From Deltaproteobacteria bacterium (GTDB lineage Bacteria > Myxococcota_A > Polyangia > JAAYKL01): a stretch of 47,983 nucleotides of DNA. Position numbers and translations under genes: made by a program. A model generated the notes under the pieces. That model had not been told where the DNA came from. It saw nothing but the letters and a program-made list of their open reading frames with translations, and made no database searches. The stretch's first letter is position 1, and each line of letters begins with the position of its first letter. The stretch is taken from the NCBI GenBank assembly GCA_016936575.1, contig JAFGXQ010000146.1:1-47983 (forward strand), written 5' to 3'. Of this stretch, positions 1 through 8,378 are shown in pieces.

Positions 1-2
1 AA

Positions 3-53
3 GAAGAAGCCGCTCCTGCTGAAAAAGAAGCCGAAGCTACTCCCGAAGAATAA
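3..53 (+). CDS. C-terminal tail of an unidentified protein (partial)
   Basis: Only the last 16 codons are in the window, in the frame starting at base 3 and ending with TAA at 51-53. They encode an Ala/Glu/Pro-rich tail (EEAAPAEKEAEATPEE). Low-complexity acidic tails like this occur on many cytoplasmic proteins, including ribosomal proteins and chaperones, so no function can be assigned. The reading frame is called because it is open from the window edge and the composition is typical of a real C-terminus. The 9-bp repeat array begins at the next base after the stop. Confidence 0.55.
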   Translation, partial: EEAAPAEKEAEATPEE

Positions 54-180
54 GTCGTATAGGTCCTATAGGTCGTATAGGTCCTATGTTATAGGTCGTA
101 TAGGTCCTATAGGTCGTATGGGTCCTATATTATAGGTCTTATAGGACTTATGGGACTTATACGACTTATAGGTCTTATTT
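54..180. repeat. Nested 9-bp tandem repeat array, consensus GTCSTATAG
   Basis: Thirteen head-to-tail units start at 54. Units 1-3 are GTCGTATAG, GTCCTATAG, GTCGTATAG. Unit 4 (81-94) is a 14-base variant with TTATAG added. Units 5-8 (95-135) repeat this 9-9-9-14 pattern, giving a 41-bp higher-order period seen twice. Units 9-13 (136-180) are 9 bp each and drift to GWCTTATRG. TATAGG-T-CCTATA is a perfect inverted repeat with one central base, so each pair of units can form short hairpins on either strand. The array lies between the convergent 3' ends of the upstream gene and gcvPB, and the gcvPB stop codon (175-177) falls in the last unit. It could serve as a bidirectional terminator or a protein-binding array; this is inference. 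Confidence 0.9.
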
Positions 181-1656
181 CGTCGCGGTTAAAATGGGTT
201 TGCGGGCGGCGGTGGCTTCATCGAGTCGGGACACGCGGGTCAGTTGGGGCGCGCGATGAAGGGCGTCACCGTCTGTCCTGGCCAGCTCCGCGATCTCGAT
301 CATCGCCTGTGCGAATTCTTCGATGGTTTCCCGGGATTCCGTTTCGGTGGGTTCGCACATGAGCGCGCCTTTCACTACGAGAGGGAAATATACTGTGGGA
401 GGGTGAAATCCCCGGTCGATAAGTCCTTTCGCGACATCGAGTGTGGTCACGCCGGTGGGCGCCAGGTTTTTATCTGACGCCACTACTTCGTGCATGCAGC
501 GACCATTGCCGAAAGGAATATGGTAATCATCCTGAATCAGTCGATGCAGATAGTTGGCATTCAGAACAGCCATTTCAGAAACTTTGGTCAACCCCGCGGC
601 GCCGAGTTCCCTGAGGTACGTATACGCTTTTACCATGACGCCGAAGTTGCCGTAAAATGAGCGAACTCGGCCGACGGATTCCGGCACCATCTGCAGGGAG
701 AAACTGCCGTCAGAGAGTCGGATAGGACGTGGATTGGGCAGAAACGGCGTCAATTCTTTGCAGACGCCCACCGGTCCGCTGCCGGGGCCGCCACCACCAT
801 GGGGGGTGGAAAACGTTTTGTGCAGGTTGAACTGCATGGCATCCACTCCGAAATCACCGGGTCGCGCTTTTCCCATGATAGCATTCAGATTGGCGCCGTC
901 ACCGAAAACAAAGCCACCCTTCTGGTGAACGATATCGCAGATGTCACGGATATTTTTTTCGAACAAACCAATGGTATTGGGGTTGGTCAGCATCAATGCG
1001 GCCACGTCATCGGTCATTTTCGCAGCCACGGCCTCCGCGCTGAGATAGCCGTCGTCAGAGGATGAAATCGATTCCGCGATGTATCCGTTCAACGTAACGG
1101 TTGCGGGGTTTGTGCCGTGCGCGGTGTCGGGAATCAGCACTTTGTTGCGCGGATTACCCCGTTTGGTGAGGGCTCCGCGAATGGCCATCATCGCCGTGAG
1201 TTCGCCGTGGGCACCGGCTGCGGGCTGCAGGGATATTGCGTGCATGCCGGAGACCTCGGCGAGCATTTCCTCCAGCTCCACCATCAGGGCAAGTGCGCCC
1301 TGGGAAAGCGACGTGGGCGTGTACGGATGCAATTGGGCGAAACCGGGCAGGCGTGCCGCCCATTCGTTGATTTTGGGGTTGTATTTCATGGTACAGGACC
1401 CGAGCGGATAGAAACCGTGATCCACGCTGAAATTCCAGGTGGAGAGCCGGGTATAGTGGCGGACCACTTCAGGTTCACTCAGCTCGGGAAGAGCAGCATC
1501 TGCTTCGCGTACCAGATTTTCCGGATACACCTCGGAGGGTGCCACTTCGGGCACATCGAGCGAGGGAAGGGTGCAGCCCTGTCGGCCCTCGCAACTTCGG
1601 TCGTAGATGAGTGGTTCATTAAACCCCAGTGACGGGGTTCCCGGTTGATTGCTCAT
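175..1656 (-). CDS. gcvPB: Glycine dehydrogenase (decarboxylating) subunit 2
   Basis: This is the PLP-binding subunit of the two-subunit P-protein of the glycine cleavage system, which decarboxylates glycine and passes the aminomethyl group to the lipoyl arm of GcvH in the cytoplasm. The 493-residue length fits the family. The PLP lysine is K280 in the NLHKTFSTPHGGGGPGSGP stretch. The N-terminal part carries the usual STWNFSVDHGFYPLGSCTMK segment (about 72-90), followed by LQPAAGAHGELT and the DTAHGTNPA loop. The start at 1656 follows a 160-bp gap, so it is the first gene of its transcript. The partner subunit gcvPA and the gcvT/gcvH genes normally found alongside are not in the window. The stop codon lies inside the 9-bp repeat array. 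Confidence 0.95.
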   Translation of the reverse strand: MSNQPGTPSLGFNEPLIYDRSCEGRQGCTLPSLDVPEVAPSEVYPENLVREADAALPELSEPEVVRHYTRLSTWNFSVDHGFYPLGSCTMKYNPKINEWAARLPGFAQLHPYTPTSLSQGALALMVELEEMLAEVSGMHAISLQPAAGAHGELTAMMAIRGALTKRGNPRNKVLIPDTAHGTNPATVTLNGYIAESISSSDDGYLSAEAVAAKMTDDVAALMLTNPNTIGLFEKNIRDICDIVHQKGGFVFGDGANLNAIMGKARPGDFGVDAMQFNLHKTFSTPHGGGGPGSGPVGVCKELTPFLPNPRPIRLSDGSFSLQMVPESVGRVRSFYGNFGVMVKAYTYLRELGAAGLTKVSEMAVLNANYLHRLIQDDYHIPFGNGRCMHEVVASDKNLAPTGVTTLDVAKGLIDRGFHPPTVYFPLVVKGALMCEPTETESRETIEEFAQAMIEIAELARTDGDALHRAPQLTRVSRLDEATAARKPILTATK

Positions 1657-1762
1657 TGCTTGCCTACCTCATGTCATACATTGACGTGGCGTCACTTGCG
1701 CCTGCCGGCGTAACGCACACGCAGTCTGTGAAAAAAGTGAAATAGTTCCTTTAAATCTAAAA

Positions 1763-1802
1763 AAAACCGTTCTAAATTCTTATGCACAAAACAAACGGTT
1801 TT
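1763..1802. promoter_or_regulatory. Inverted repeat just upstream of the 1817 gene
   Basis: Perfect 9-bp arms AAAACCGTT (1763-1771) and AACGGTTTT (1794-1802) are separated by 22 bases. The right arm ends immediately before the Shine-Dalgarno-like GAAAGGG of the gene starting at 1817. The position suits an operator or a 5'-UTR hairpin that could occlude the ribosome site; it could also serve the divergent gcvPB promoter. No regulator can be named. Confidence 0.4.
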
Positions 1803-1816
1803 AGAAAGGGTTAAAA

Positions 1817-2098
1817 ATGAATCTTTTAGTTATCGTCGGTGCCGTTTTGATGTTGGCTGCGGTGGCCGTAAATGTAATGGCCATAGTGATGGGGTTTAAA
1901 GTTTCGGTGAAACAGGGCATCGTTGCGCTGCTCGCGCCGGCGCTGCTTGGCGGCGGGCTGACCGTAGGATATATTGTGGCACACGATGCAGCTATGGCTG
2001 AGGTGGGTGCGAAGGAAGTTCGGGCCCAGGGAGACAAAGAAACACAGAAACAGATTGATGAACTCAAGGAAGTGGAAAATATCGATTTGGGTCTATGA
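1817..2098 (+). CDS. Small two-helix membrane protein, unknown function
   Basis: A 93-residue protein preceded by GAAAGGG about 7 bases before the ATG. Two hydrophobic segments (about residues 3-26 and 33-55, the second Gly/Ala-rich) are followed by a charged amphipathic tail rich in Glu, Lys and Gln (about 60-90) that would form a helix in the cytoplasm or periplasm. No family was recognised. It stands alone between gcvPB (divergent) and the chemosensory operon (same strand, 243 bp downstream). A short inverted repeat overlaps its leader, so it may be regulated. The length and composition fit a real gene, but nothing indicates a role. Confidence 0.65.
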   Translation: MNLLVIVGAVLMLAAVAVNVMAIVMGFKVSVKQGIVALLAPALLGGGLTVGYIVAHDAAMAEVGAKEVRAQGDKETQKQIDELKEVENIDLGL

Positions 2099-2341
2099 TG
2101 TTTTCGGCGGCCGTTCATCGGTTTTTTTCGTTTCTGTACGTCTCATTGCTTTTGGGTACGCTTTTTCGGCACATATGAAGGTTGTTTCGTGCACCGGTGT
2201 CGTTTCGTTGCTGCCGGCATGTCGCGTTCAGATAAAAGAATTCATGCCATTCCTTTGGGACACACAATAAAATATGCTAAATTATTAGACGATTCCTTTG
2301 ATATATAAATTTAAAGGACGTTTGGCAACACAGGACGTTTG

Positions 2342-4501
2342 ATGACCAGTACGAAGTCGCCCAATCCCAAAGCCGTAAAAGAGTTTTTAAGCGAAGCCCA
2401 GGAATTTGTGGAGGCGCTGAGCAATGTGCTTATGGATATTGATTCGAATCTGCGGGATGACGATGAGGTGGATCCGGATCTTATCAACGAAGCGTTTCGT
2501 TGCTGGCATACCTTGAAAGGGCTGTCGTCCACGTTCGGTGCTGAATCTCTGGCCCAATTCGCCCACCGCGAGGAAACCCTGCTCGACGAAATCCGGCTGG
2601 GACGCACACCATTGGATGCGTCTACTTTGGATGCGCTGCTGAGCAGTATTGATGTGATAGTTGCCGCTTTAAATCAGATTAGTGAAACCGGTGACATCTC
2701 AGATGTCGATGTGGCCAGCCTGGTTTCACGGCCTCCTATGGAACCTCAGGCCGCGCCGACGGACGTAGCCGTGGAAATTGATCCCAGAAAACTGGTCAGC
2801 CATGATATCATGGAGGTGCTCACTGAATTCGAAGAGCATCGTTTGGTGACCAACATTGAACGTGGCAGGCCCCTGTATAAAGTGCGCGCCAGCTTCTCTC
2901 TGATGAGTATCGATACCGAGCTGGAAGCCATCAAAACCACATTGAAACCCCTGGGAGAAATTATAACCTACCTGCCCTGTGATGAGAGCGATGACATCGA
3001 GAAGCTCGACATTGAAGTATTGCTGGCGTTGAAAAAAGACTATTCGGAGTTGGAGCAGGCAGTGGTTGAGTACAACGCCCGCATCGAACTGGTGGTGGAC
3101 AGCGAAGAGAATCGGCCGGTCGCGACGCCTGCGAAATCCATCCCGACGGGGCGGGCAGAAGAGTCTGTCGCCGCGGGGATCACCCCCGAAGCGAGCGGCG
3201 TTTCTGTGGAGATGTTGTCACCGGTGGTATCGAACGATTCCATTATCGCCGACGTGACGCGCGACAAGTCGCTGTCGTTGCGTTCGGTCAGTCAGACCGT
3301 TCGGGTCGATATTTCGAAACTCGATCGCCTGATGAATTCCGTGGGGGAGCTGGGGCTTGTTCGAAGCTCTATCGGCCGCGTCAGTGATGAGTTGCGCACT
3401 GTGGGGGGGCGCCGGGATTTGGCGATTGAGCTGCATCGGATCATTCGCGGCTTTGAGCGACGATTGGCGGAAATTCGCGAAGGAATTTTGGAAGTGCGGA
3501 TGGTTCCGGTGGGGCAGATGTTCGACCGACTGGCGCGGGTGATTCGTAAGGTGTCTCGCAATCTGGGCAAGGAAATACAGTTTATCGTTTCCGGTGCGGA
3601 TACCGAAGTGGACAAGCTTATCATTGAAGAGTTGTCTGACCCGTTGATGCATATCATCCGCAATGCCATTGATCACGGGGTCGAAATGCCCAAAGACCGC
3701 ACCATGATGGGAAAACCCGAAAGCGGAACCGTGGCGCTTACCGCCTATCAAAAAGGCAACCACGTGATGATCGAGGTCGAGGACGACGGCGCGGGCATTG
3801 ACGGTGATCGTATTGTAGCGGCGGCGATTCGGAACGGCGCGATTACCGAAGAGCAGGCGGCGGTGTTGTCGCAGCGCGACATGATCAACCTGATTTTTCT
3901 GCCGGGTATCAGCACCGCCAAGGAAGCGACCGAAATTTCCGGACGCGGGGTGGGCATGGATGTGGTGAAAACAAATATTTCGGCACTGGGCGGTCTGGTG
4001 GAGGTGCAGTCGGAACTAGGCATCGGTACCAAGTTCACCATTACGATGCCGGTGACGTTGGCGATTACGCCGGCCTTGCTGGTTGAGGTGGATCGCGCGG
4101 TGTACGCGGTACCACTCAACACCGTAGCCGAAGCGATTATGCTGAAAGAAAAAGATATGTTCCAGGTGATGAACACCGAAACGATGACCCTGCGTGGTCA
4201 AACGTTGCCGCTTTGCCGACTCGATACGTTTTTCAATATTTTCAGAGAGGGGCCGCCGCGGCCCAATTCGCGTGTGGTGGTCGCGTCATTAGGGCAGCGT
4301 CGAGTGGGGTTGGTGGTGGATGCCCTCGTAGGACAGCAGGATGTGATTATTAAGCCGCTCGGACACAGCATGGCACAGGCCGGATGTTTTACCGGGGTTA
4401 CCGATATCGGCGATCAGAAGCTGGCGTTGGTGTTGGATACGGTGGCGGTAATTGAGGAATTTTTCGCGACGCCGGACGACAGCAATCAGTATACGGGGTA
4501 A
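2342..4501 (+). CDS. cheA: Chemotaxis histidine kinase CheA
   Basis: Class II chemosensory histidine kinase that autophosphorylates in response to receptor arrays and donates phosphate to CheY/CheB. Domains in order: HPt with phospho-accepting H56 (CWHTLKGLSSTFG), a P2-like adaptor (about 155-245), a Pro/Ser linker, the dimerisation helices (VDISKLDRLMNSVGELGLVR, about 325-345), the HATPase core with HIIRNAIDHG, VEDDGAGID and GRGVGMDVVK boxes, and a C-terminal CheW-like regulatory domain. A TTG three bases upstream of the ATG gives a longer frame. ATG at 2342 is preferred because AGGA at 2332-2335 is six bases away. It is first in a cheA-W-W-R-B operon, after an AT-rich 243-bp leader region. 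Confidence 0.96.
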   Translation: MTSTKSPNPKAVKEFLSEAQEFVEALSNVLMDIDSNLRDDDEVDPDLINEAFRCWHTLKGLSSTFGAESLAQFAHREETLLDEIRLGRTPLDASTLDALLSSIDVIVAALNQISETGDISDVDVASLVSRPPMEPQAAPTDVAVEIDPRKLVSHDIMEVLTEFEEHRLVTNIERGRPLYKVRASFSLMSIDTELEAIKTTLKPLGEIITYLPCDESDDIEKLDIEVLLALKKDYSELEQAVVEYNARIELVVDSEENRPVATPAKSIPTGRAEESVAAGITPEASGVSVEMLSPVVSNDSIIADVTRDKSLSLRSVSQTVRVDISKLDRLMNSVGELGLVRSSIGRVSDELRTVGGRRDLAIELHRIIRGFERRLAEIREGILEVRMVPVGQMFDRLARVIRKVSRNLGKEIQFIVSGADTEVDKLIIEELSDPLMHIIRNAIDHGVEMPKDRTMMGKPESGTVALTAYQKGNHVMIEVEDDGAGIDGDRIVAAAIRNGAITEEQAAVLSQRDMINLIFLPGISTAKEATEISGRGVGMDVVKTNISALGGLVEVQSELGIGTKFTITMPVTLAITPALLVEVDRAVYAVPLNTVAEAIMLKEKDMFQVMNTETMTLRGQTLPLCRLDTFFNIFREGPPRPNSRVVVASLGQRRVGLVVDALVGQQDVIIKPLGHSMAQAGCFTGVTDIGDQKLALVLDTVAVIEEFFATPDDSNQYTG

Positions 4502-4510
4502 GGAGTCGAG

Positions 4511-5011
4511 ATGACAACCGATTCAATCGTGGTCACCACAAGTGAACTCACCAGTCTGCAGCCGCTGAGTACCGATGAGCCGACAATCGGTTTTTTGTGT
4601 TTCATGCTCGGCAAAGAGGAGTTCGGGGTGGATCTCAACCTGGTGTCTCAAATTGTCACGCCGCCACCGGTCACCCGGGTCCCCCGAACCCGCTCTTACT
4701 TCATGGGGGTGGTGTCTATTCGCGGCGGCGTGGCGACGCTGGTTGATTTTCGTCAACTGCTTGGACTTGACCCGGCTAAAATTGATCGGTCGTCGCGTAT
4801 TCTGCTGTATCATACTCCCGATGAACAGTTCGGGCTCCTGGTCGACAAAGTCACATTGGTGCGACGGGTTCCGGCAAGCAACTTTGAAGAGAATCCGGTG
4901 CTGGAGGAGAATCCGGTTACTGAAAAGGTGGTCGGTGTGGTGCGCCCTGACAAGACCACACAGATTACGATTATCGATTTGGAAGAGATCATGCACGAGG
5001 CACTGCGATGA
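4511..5011 (+). CDS. cheW: CheW adaptor protein (first copy)
   Basis: A 166-residue single-domain CheW-like SH3 fold that couples CheA to chemoreceptors. After a short Ser/Thr-rich N-terminus it shows the family hallmarks: FMLGKEEFGVDLNLVSQIV, the VVSIRGGVATLVDFRQLLGL core and the GLLVDKV strand. It follows cheA by 9 bp, with a GGAGTCGAG ribosome site. It overlaps the second cheW-type gene by 4 bases (ATGA), indicating translational coupling. Confidence 0.93.
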   Translation: MTTDSIVVTTSELTSLQPLSTDEPTIGFLCFMLGKEEFGVDLNLVSQIVTPPPVTRVPRTRSYFMGVVSIRGGVATLVDFRQLLGLDPAKIDRSSRILLYHTPDEQFGLLVDKVTLVRRVPASNFEENPVLEENPVTEKVVGVVRPDKTTQITIIDLEEIMHEALR

Positions 5012-5481
5012 GCCTTCGGTTGTTCGGCAATACCGATAAGGCGCTTTCAAGCGGAGAACGCAAAATGGTGAAGTTCGCGGTTTCAGACATTATGTGCGCC
5101 GTGGATATCATGAACGTGCGGGAGATTATTCAACCCCGTGCCACCTCTCCGTTACCCAGTCATCGGCGAACAGTTATCGGCGTTATCGACCATCGGGATG
5201 CGGCGATTCCGGTGATTGATTTGCGAATTCGATTTGATGTGCCCCAAACGAAGGGGCCCAAGCAGAAGTGGATTATCATCGCATTAGAAGAGCGGCGTGT
5301 GGCGTTGGTGGTGGACAACGTATTCGGTGTGACCACTGTTCAATTGAATCAGCAGAGAGACCACAGTTCTCTCAGTGAAGAAACCGATGTGTCCTGGGCA
5401 GAGAACGTGTATGGAGATGAAAGCGGTCTGCTGTTTGAACTCGATTTGGAACATCTGTCGCAACTCACGGGTGCGAAATGA
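5008..5481 (+). CDS. CheW-like adaptor protein (second copy)
   Basis: A 157-residue CheW-domain protein directly downstream of the first cheW and coupled by an ATGA overlap. It has the FAVSDIMCAVDIMNVREIIQ beginning and a VIGVIDHRDAAIPVIDLRIRF core, in which the usual RG of the first copy is replaced by HR. It is clearly diverged from its neighbour, so the two adaptors probably have different partners (for example two receptor classes, or CheA versus array interfaces). The function within the chemosensory complex is known at family level; the specialisation is inference. Confidence 0.9.
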   Translation: MSLRLFGNTDKALSSGERKMVKFAVSDIMCAVDIMNVREIIQPRATSPLPSHRRTVIGVIDHRDAAIPVIDLRIRFDVPQTKGPKQKWIIIALEERRVALVVDNVFGVTTVQLNQQRDHSSLSEETDVSWAENVYGDESGLLFELDLEHLSQLTGAK

Positions 5482-5491
5482 GCTGTGATTC

Positions 5492-6355
5492 ATGATGCAG
5501 ATGTCTTCGTCTAATATATCGTTTCCATTGTCGATAACAACCTTTCGCATTATCCGCGATTTGGTGAACCGCCGGTTCGGTATTTTTTTTCAGGACAGCG
5601 ACAGATACCTCTTGGAGAGTCGGCTGTCATCGCGTATTCACGAACTGCATCTTTCCGATTTTGAACAGTACACCGAATGTCTCTGCGACCCTGATCATTC
5701 CAAGGAACTCGACGGCGCAATCGAAGTGCTCACAAATAACGAGACCTATTTTTTTCGCGAGGACTATCAGCTGAATGCATTTGCCGAGGAACTGCTGCCG
5801 CGGATTCGACTCCAGAATGAGAGCCGCAGGCAGATTACTATTTGGAGTGCCGGTTGTTCGTCGGGAGAAGAAGCGTATACGATTGCGATGGTTATCAACG
5901 AGTCAAGACAATTCAGCGGCTGGGACATTCGAATATTCGGAAGCGATGTGAGCTCTCGGATGCTGACGCGCGCCCGAAACGGGATTTTCAGCAAGTCGGC
6001 GTTTCGCAATACATCGGACCAGCTTCGCGACAAATATTTTACCCGGAGTGGAAACCAGTGGCAGGTGAAGCCGCTGATACGGAATAAGTGTAACTTCAGC
6101 AAGATAAATCTGCTTGACCGGGAAAAGGCCGCCATCCTCGGAAAATTCGATGCGATTTTCTGTCGCAATGTGCTTATGTATTTTGACAAGAAATCGCGCG
6201 CGGGAACAATTGGAATGTTTCACGAGCGATTGCATCCCCAGGGTTATTTATTGTTGGGGCATACCGAATCGCTGTTCAATCAGCGGACATCGTTTGTGCA
6301 GGTAAATCTGCGGGACGCGTTGGTATATCAGAAGGAGGAGACGCACTTTGACTGA
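5492..6355 (+). CDS. cheR: Chemotaxis protein methyltransferase CheR
   Basis: SAM-dependent methyltransferase that methylates receptor glutamates for adaptation. The 287-residue length is normal. An N-terminal helical domain (about 10-90, ending with the conserved TNNETYFFR) is followed by the SAM-binding fold (IWSAGCSSGEEAYTIAMV), the GSDVSSRML segment and FDAIFCRNVLMYFD. Three ATGs lie close together at the start (5492, 5495, 5501) with no strong ribosome site, so the exact start is uncertain by up to three residues. It sits 10 bp after the second cheW and overlaps cheB by 8 bases. Confidence 0.94.
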   Translation: MMQMSSSNISFPLSITTFRIIRDLVNRRFGIFFQDSDRYLLESRLSSRIHELHLSDFEQYTECLCDPDHSKELDGAIEVLTNNETYFFREDYQLNAFAEELLPRIRLQNESRRQITIWSAGCSSGEEAYTIAMVINESRQFSGWDIRIFGSDVSSRMLTRARNGIFSKSAFRNTSDQLRDKYFTRSGNQWQVKPLIRNKCNFSKINLLDREKAAILGKFDAIFCRNVLMYFDKKSRAGTIGMFHERLHPQGYLLLGHTESLFNQRTSFVQVNLRDALVYQKEETHFD

Positions 6356-7430
6356 TAAGAAAATACGTCTTCTGATTATTGATGATTCCGCTTACAACCG
6401 AAAAGCCATCAGCGAGTTTTTCATCAACCACCCCAATGTTGAAATTGTGGGCAAAGCGGCGGACGGTCAGGAGGGATTGCAGATGGCGTTGAATCTGAAC
6501 CCCAGCGTGATCACCCTCGATTTGGAGATGCCTCGCCTGGATGGTTTCGGGTTTCTGCGATTGTTGATGTCGGGGCAGCCGACACCGGTTATCGTGATCA
6601 GTTCGCATGGGGAGAAGGAAAATGTTTTTCGCGCGCTGGAGCTCGGCGCACTTGATTTTGTGGCGAAACCGAGTGTGATGATATCGCCGGCGATTTACAA
6701 TATCAAAGATGATGTGGTGCAGAAGGTGCTGGCGGCGGGGAAATTCAATCTCGAGGCATTGAGCACATTGTCAAGAGGTGCGCCGGCAACGGGAATGACC
6801 GCGTTGCCGTCGGAGCCGCCCAAAGAGTTAATTGGCATCAAGGATGCACCCGCGACAAATGTAGTGGCGCTCGGTGCGTCTACCGGCGGCCCAGCTTCGA
6901 TTACCAAAGTTTTATGCGGTCTGCCCGAACACCTGGATGCCGCGATTGTTATTGCGCAGCATATGCCAGCTCAGTTCACTGCGTCTTTTGCCAAGCGGCT
7001 TGATCGGCTTACACCGATGCGGGTGGTGGAGATGCAGGCAAGCGAAGTGCTGCGGAACGGCTCGGTTTACATTACCCCCGGTGATGGGGACCTGATGTTT
7101 TCCAAGGTGGCTGAAGGATATATGGTCAAGAAAGTTTCGTTATCGGATAAGTGCCGGTACGCACCGTGTATTGATCGAATGTTCGTTTCTGCCGCTCAGA
7201 CCGTGGGCGAAAAACTATTGGGGGTGATTCTTACGGGAATGGGCGATGACGGTACGCGAGGATGCGCCGAAATTTATAATGCGGGTGGAACCCTGCTGGT
7301 GGAATCCGAAGAAACCGCCATTGTGTACGGAATGCCAAAAGCAGTAGTTGAGGCGGGAATACCTGCCAAAGTGCGTCCGCTGCATATGATCGCTGCGGTT
7401 ATCTCCACATTTGGCAGGCCCCATCATTGA
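6348..7430 (+). CDS. cheB: Chemotaxis response regulator methylesterase CheB
   Basis: Glutamate methylesterase/deamidase with an N-terminal receiver domain. The phospho-acceptor is D58 (TLDLEMPRLDGF), with the acidic pair D12-D13. After a linker (about 140-175) the catalytic domain shows the Ser-His-Asp triad elements GASTGGP, IAQHMPAQF and LTGMGDDGTRG. The start is a TTG at 6348: the strong AGGAGG at 6333-6338 is nine bases upstream, and no nearby ATG fits. It overlaps the end of cheR by 8 bases and closes the operon. The next gene (minus strand) ends 6 bp away. No cheY, cheD or methyl-accepting protein is encoded nearby, so the output target must be elsewhere. Confidence 0.95.
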   Translation: MTDKKIRLLIIDDSAYNRKAISEFFINHPNVEIVGKAADGQEGLQMALNLNPSVITLDLEMPRLDGFGFLRLLMSGQPTPVIVISSHGEKENVFRALELGALDFVAKPSVMISPAIYNIKDDVVQKVLAAGKFNLEALSTLSRGAPATGMTALPSEPPKELIGIKDAPATNVVALGASTGGPASITKVLCGLPEHLDAAIVIAQHMPAQFTASFAKRLDRLTPMRVVEMQASEVLRNGSVYITPGDGDLMFSKVAEGYMVKKVSLSDKCRYAPCIDRMFVSAAQTVGEKLLGVILTGMGDDGTRGCAEIYNAGGTLLVESEETAIVYGMPKAVVEAGIPAKVRPLHMIAAVISTFGRPHH

Positions 7431-7436
7431 TTATTT

Positions 7437-8378
7437 TCAAGTCTCTTTACAAAGGCCTGACACGCCGGTCTGGAAGTCGAGTACTTCGAGACCGTTCTGA
7501 CTGATACGTAGTGAGAACTGGTGAGCGTCGGAAGCGTTTGAAAATATTGCCATGGCGGCGTCGCCTCCTCCGGCACCGGATGGTTTGAACGCGCCGTTCA
7601 TTTCTTTGGCGATGTCGGCAATTCGGTGCATCGTAGCGGTGATAATCGGAATGTGGGCCGCGTTTCCCAATACGTCCAATTGGTTTCCGTATGCGTGCGT
7701 CAGTGAAATCACATCTGCAGCATTTTCTTCTCGATAGGCGGTTGCGAGGGAACCAGCGAGTCGAACCAATTCCTCCATGATGGATGCATATGATGTAGGC
7801 GATTGTTCCTGCAATTTTTTTACTTCCTGAACCAGAGACACCGTGGACGCGGATTTGCCGGTCCAAACAAATACTTTGTGAATGGGCAGGGGGGACACAT
7901 TGATGATCGGGTTTTCCACTTGAAAAATCACTGTGCCGCCGAAAATCGAGGTGGCCACATCCGCACCGGAACCTTTGCCGTTCTGATAGGCGCGATGAGC
8001 GGTATCGGCAACGAGAAAAATGTCGTCGCGATGATCTTCGATGGAAAGCCCGGCCCATTCAAAAAGAACACCGGTCGTTGCCGCGGATACGGCCGCGGAG
8101 GAGCCGATGCCCAGTTTTCGTCTCGAGATGGAAAAGCCGGTGCTGTCAATATCAACATTGGGTAATTGCCCTACCGGGCTGCCTGATCTTTCGGTCAGAA
8201 AAGCAGTCACCGCGCTTTTAATTTCTTTTATAAGTGCGGATTGGGGAATGTTGTCACGGGTGGCGGCGGCAAACACGCGGCGGTTCACAGAGTCGATCAC
8301 TGCGGGGGCGCCTTCCAGAACGGCATATTCGCCGCTTAAAAACAGTTTTCCCGGTGCGCTCACTTTCACATCAAACAT
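7437..8378 (-). CDS. mvaK2: Phosphomevalonate kinase (GHMP family)
   Basis: A 313-residue GHMP-superfamily kinase. The N-terminal SAPGKLFLSGEYAVLEGAPA matches the phosphomevalonate kinase signature, and the ATP loop is KLGIGSSAAVSAA (about 88-100). A GSGADVATSIFGG segment and the C-terminal GAGGGDAAMAIF glycine motif complete the fold. It would phosphorylate mevalonate-5-phosphate in the cytoplasm. Its start overlaps the mevalonate kinase stop as TAATG, and it is the last gene of a four-gene minus-strand operon. Diphosphomevalonate decarboxylase, a close GHMP relative, is the main alternative. The N-terminal motif and the adjacent mevalonate kinase favour phosphomevalonate kinase. Confidence 0.85.
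   Translation of the reverse strand: MFDVKVSAPGKLFLSGEYAVLEGAPAVIDSVNRRVFAAATRDNIPQSALIKEIKSAVTAFLTERSGSPVGQLPNVDIDSTGFSISRRKLGIGSSAAVSAATTGVLFEWAGLSIEDHRDDIFLVADTAHRAYQNGKGSGADVATSIFGGTVIFQVENPIINVSPLPIHKVFVWTGKSASTVSLVQEVKKLQEQSPTSYASIMEELVRLAGSLATAYREENAADVISLTHAYGNQLDVLGNAAHIPIITATMHRIADIAKEMNGAFKPSGAGGGDAAMAIFSNASDAHQFSLRISQNGLEVLDFQTGVSGLCKET

Noticed and set aside
2099..2341. Terminator or small gene between the 93-residue protein and cheA
   Set aside because: CGGCGGCCGTTCATCGGTTTTTTT has a T-run but only a weak stem, and short frames there have no ribosome sites.
7437..8378. Diphosphomevalonate decarboxylase as the identity of the GHMP gene
   Set aside because: The SAPGKLFLSGEYAVLEG start and KLGIGSSAAVSAA loop fit phosphomevalonate kinase better, though homology search would be decisive.
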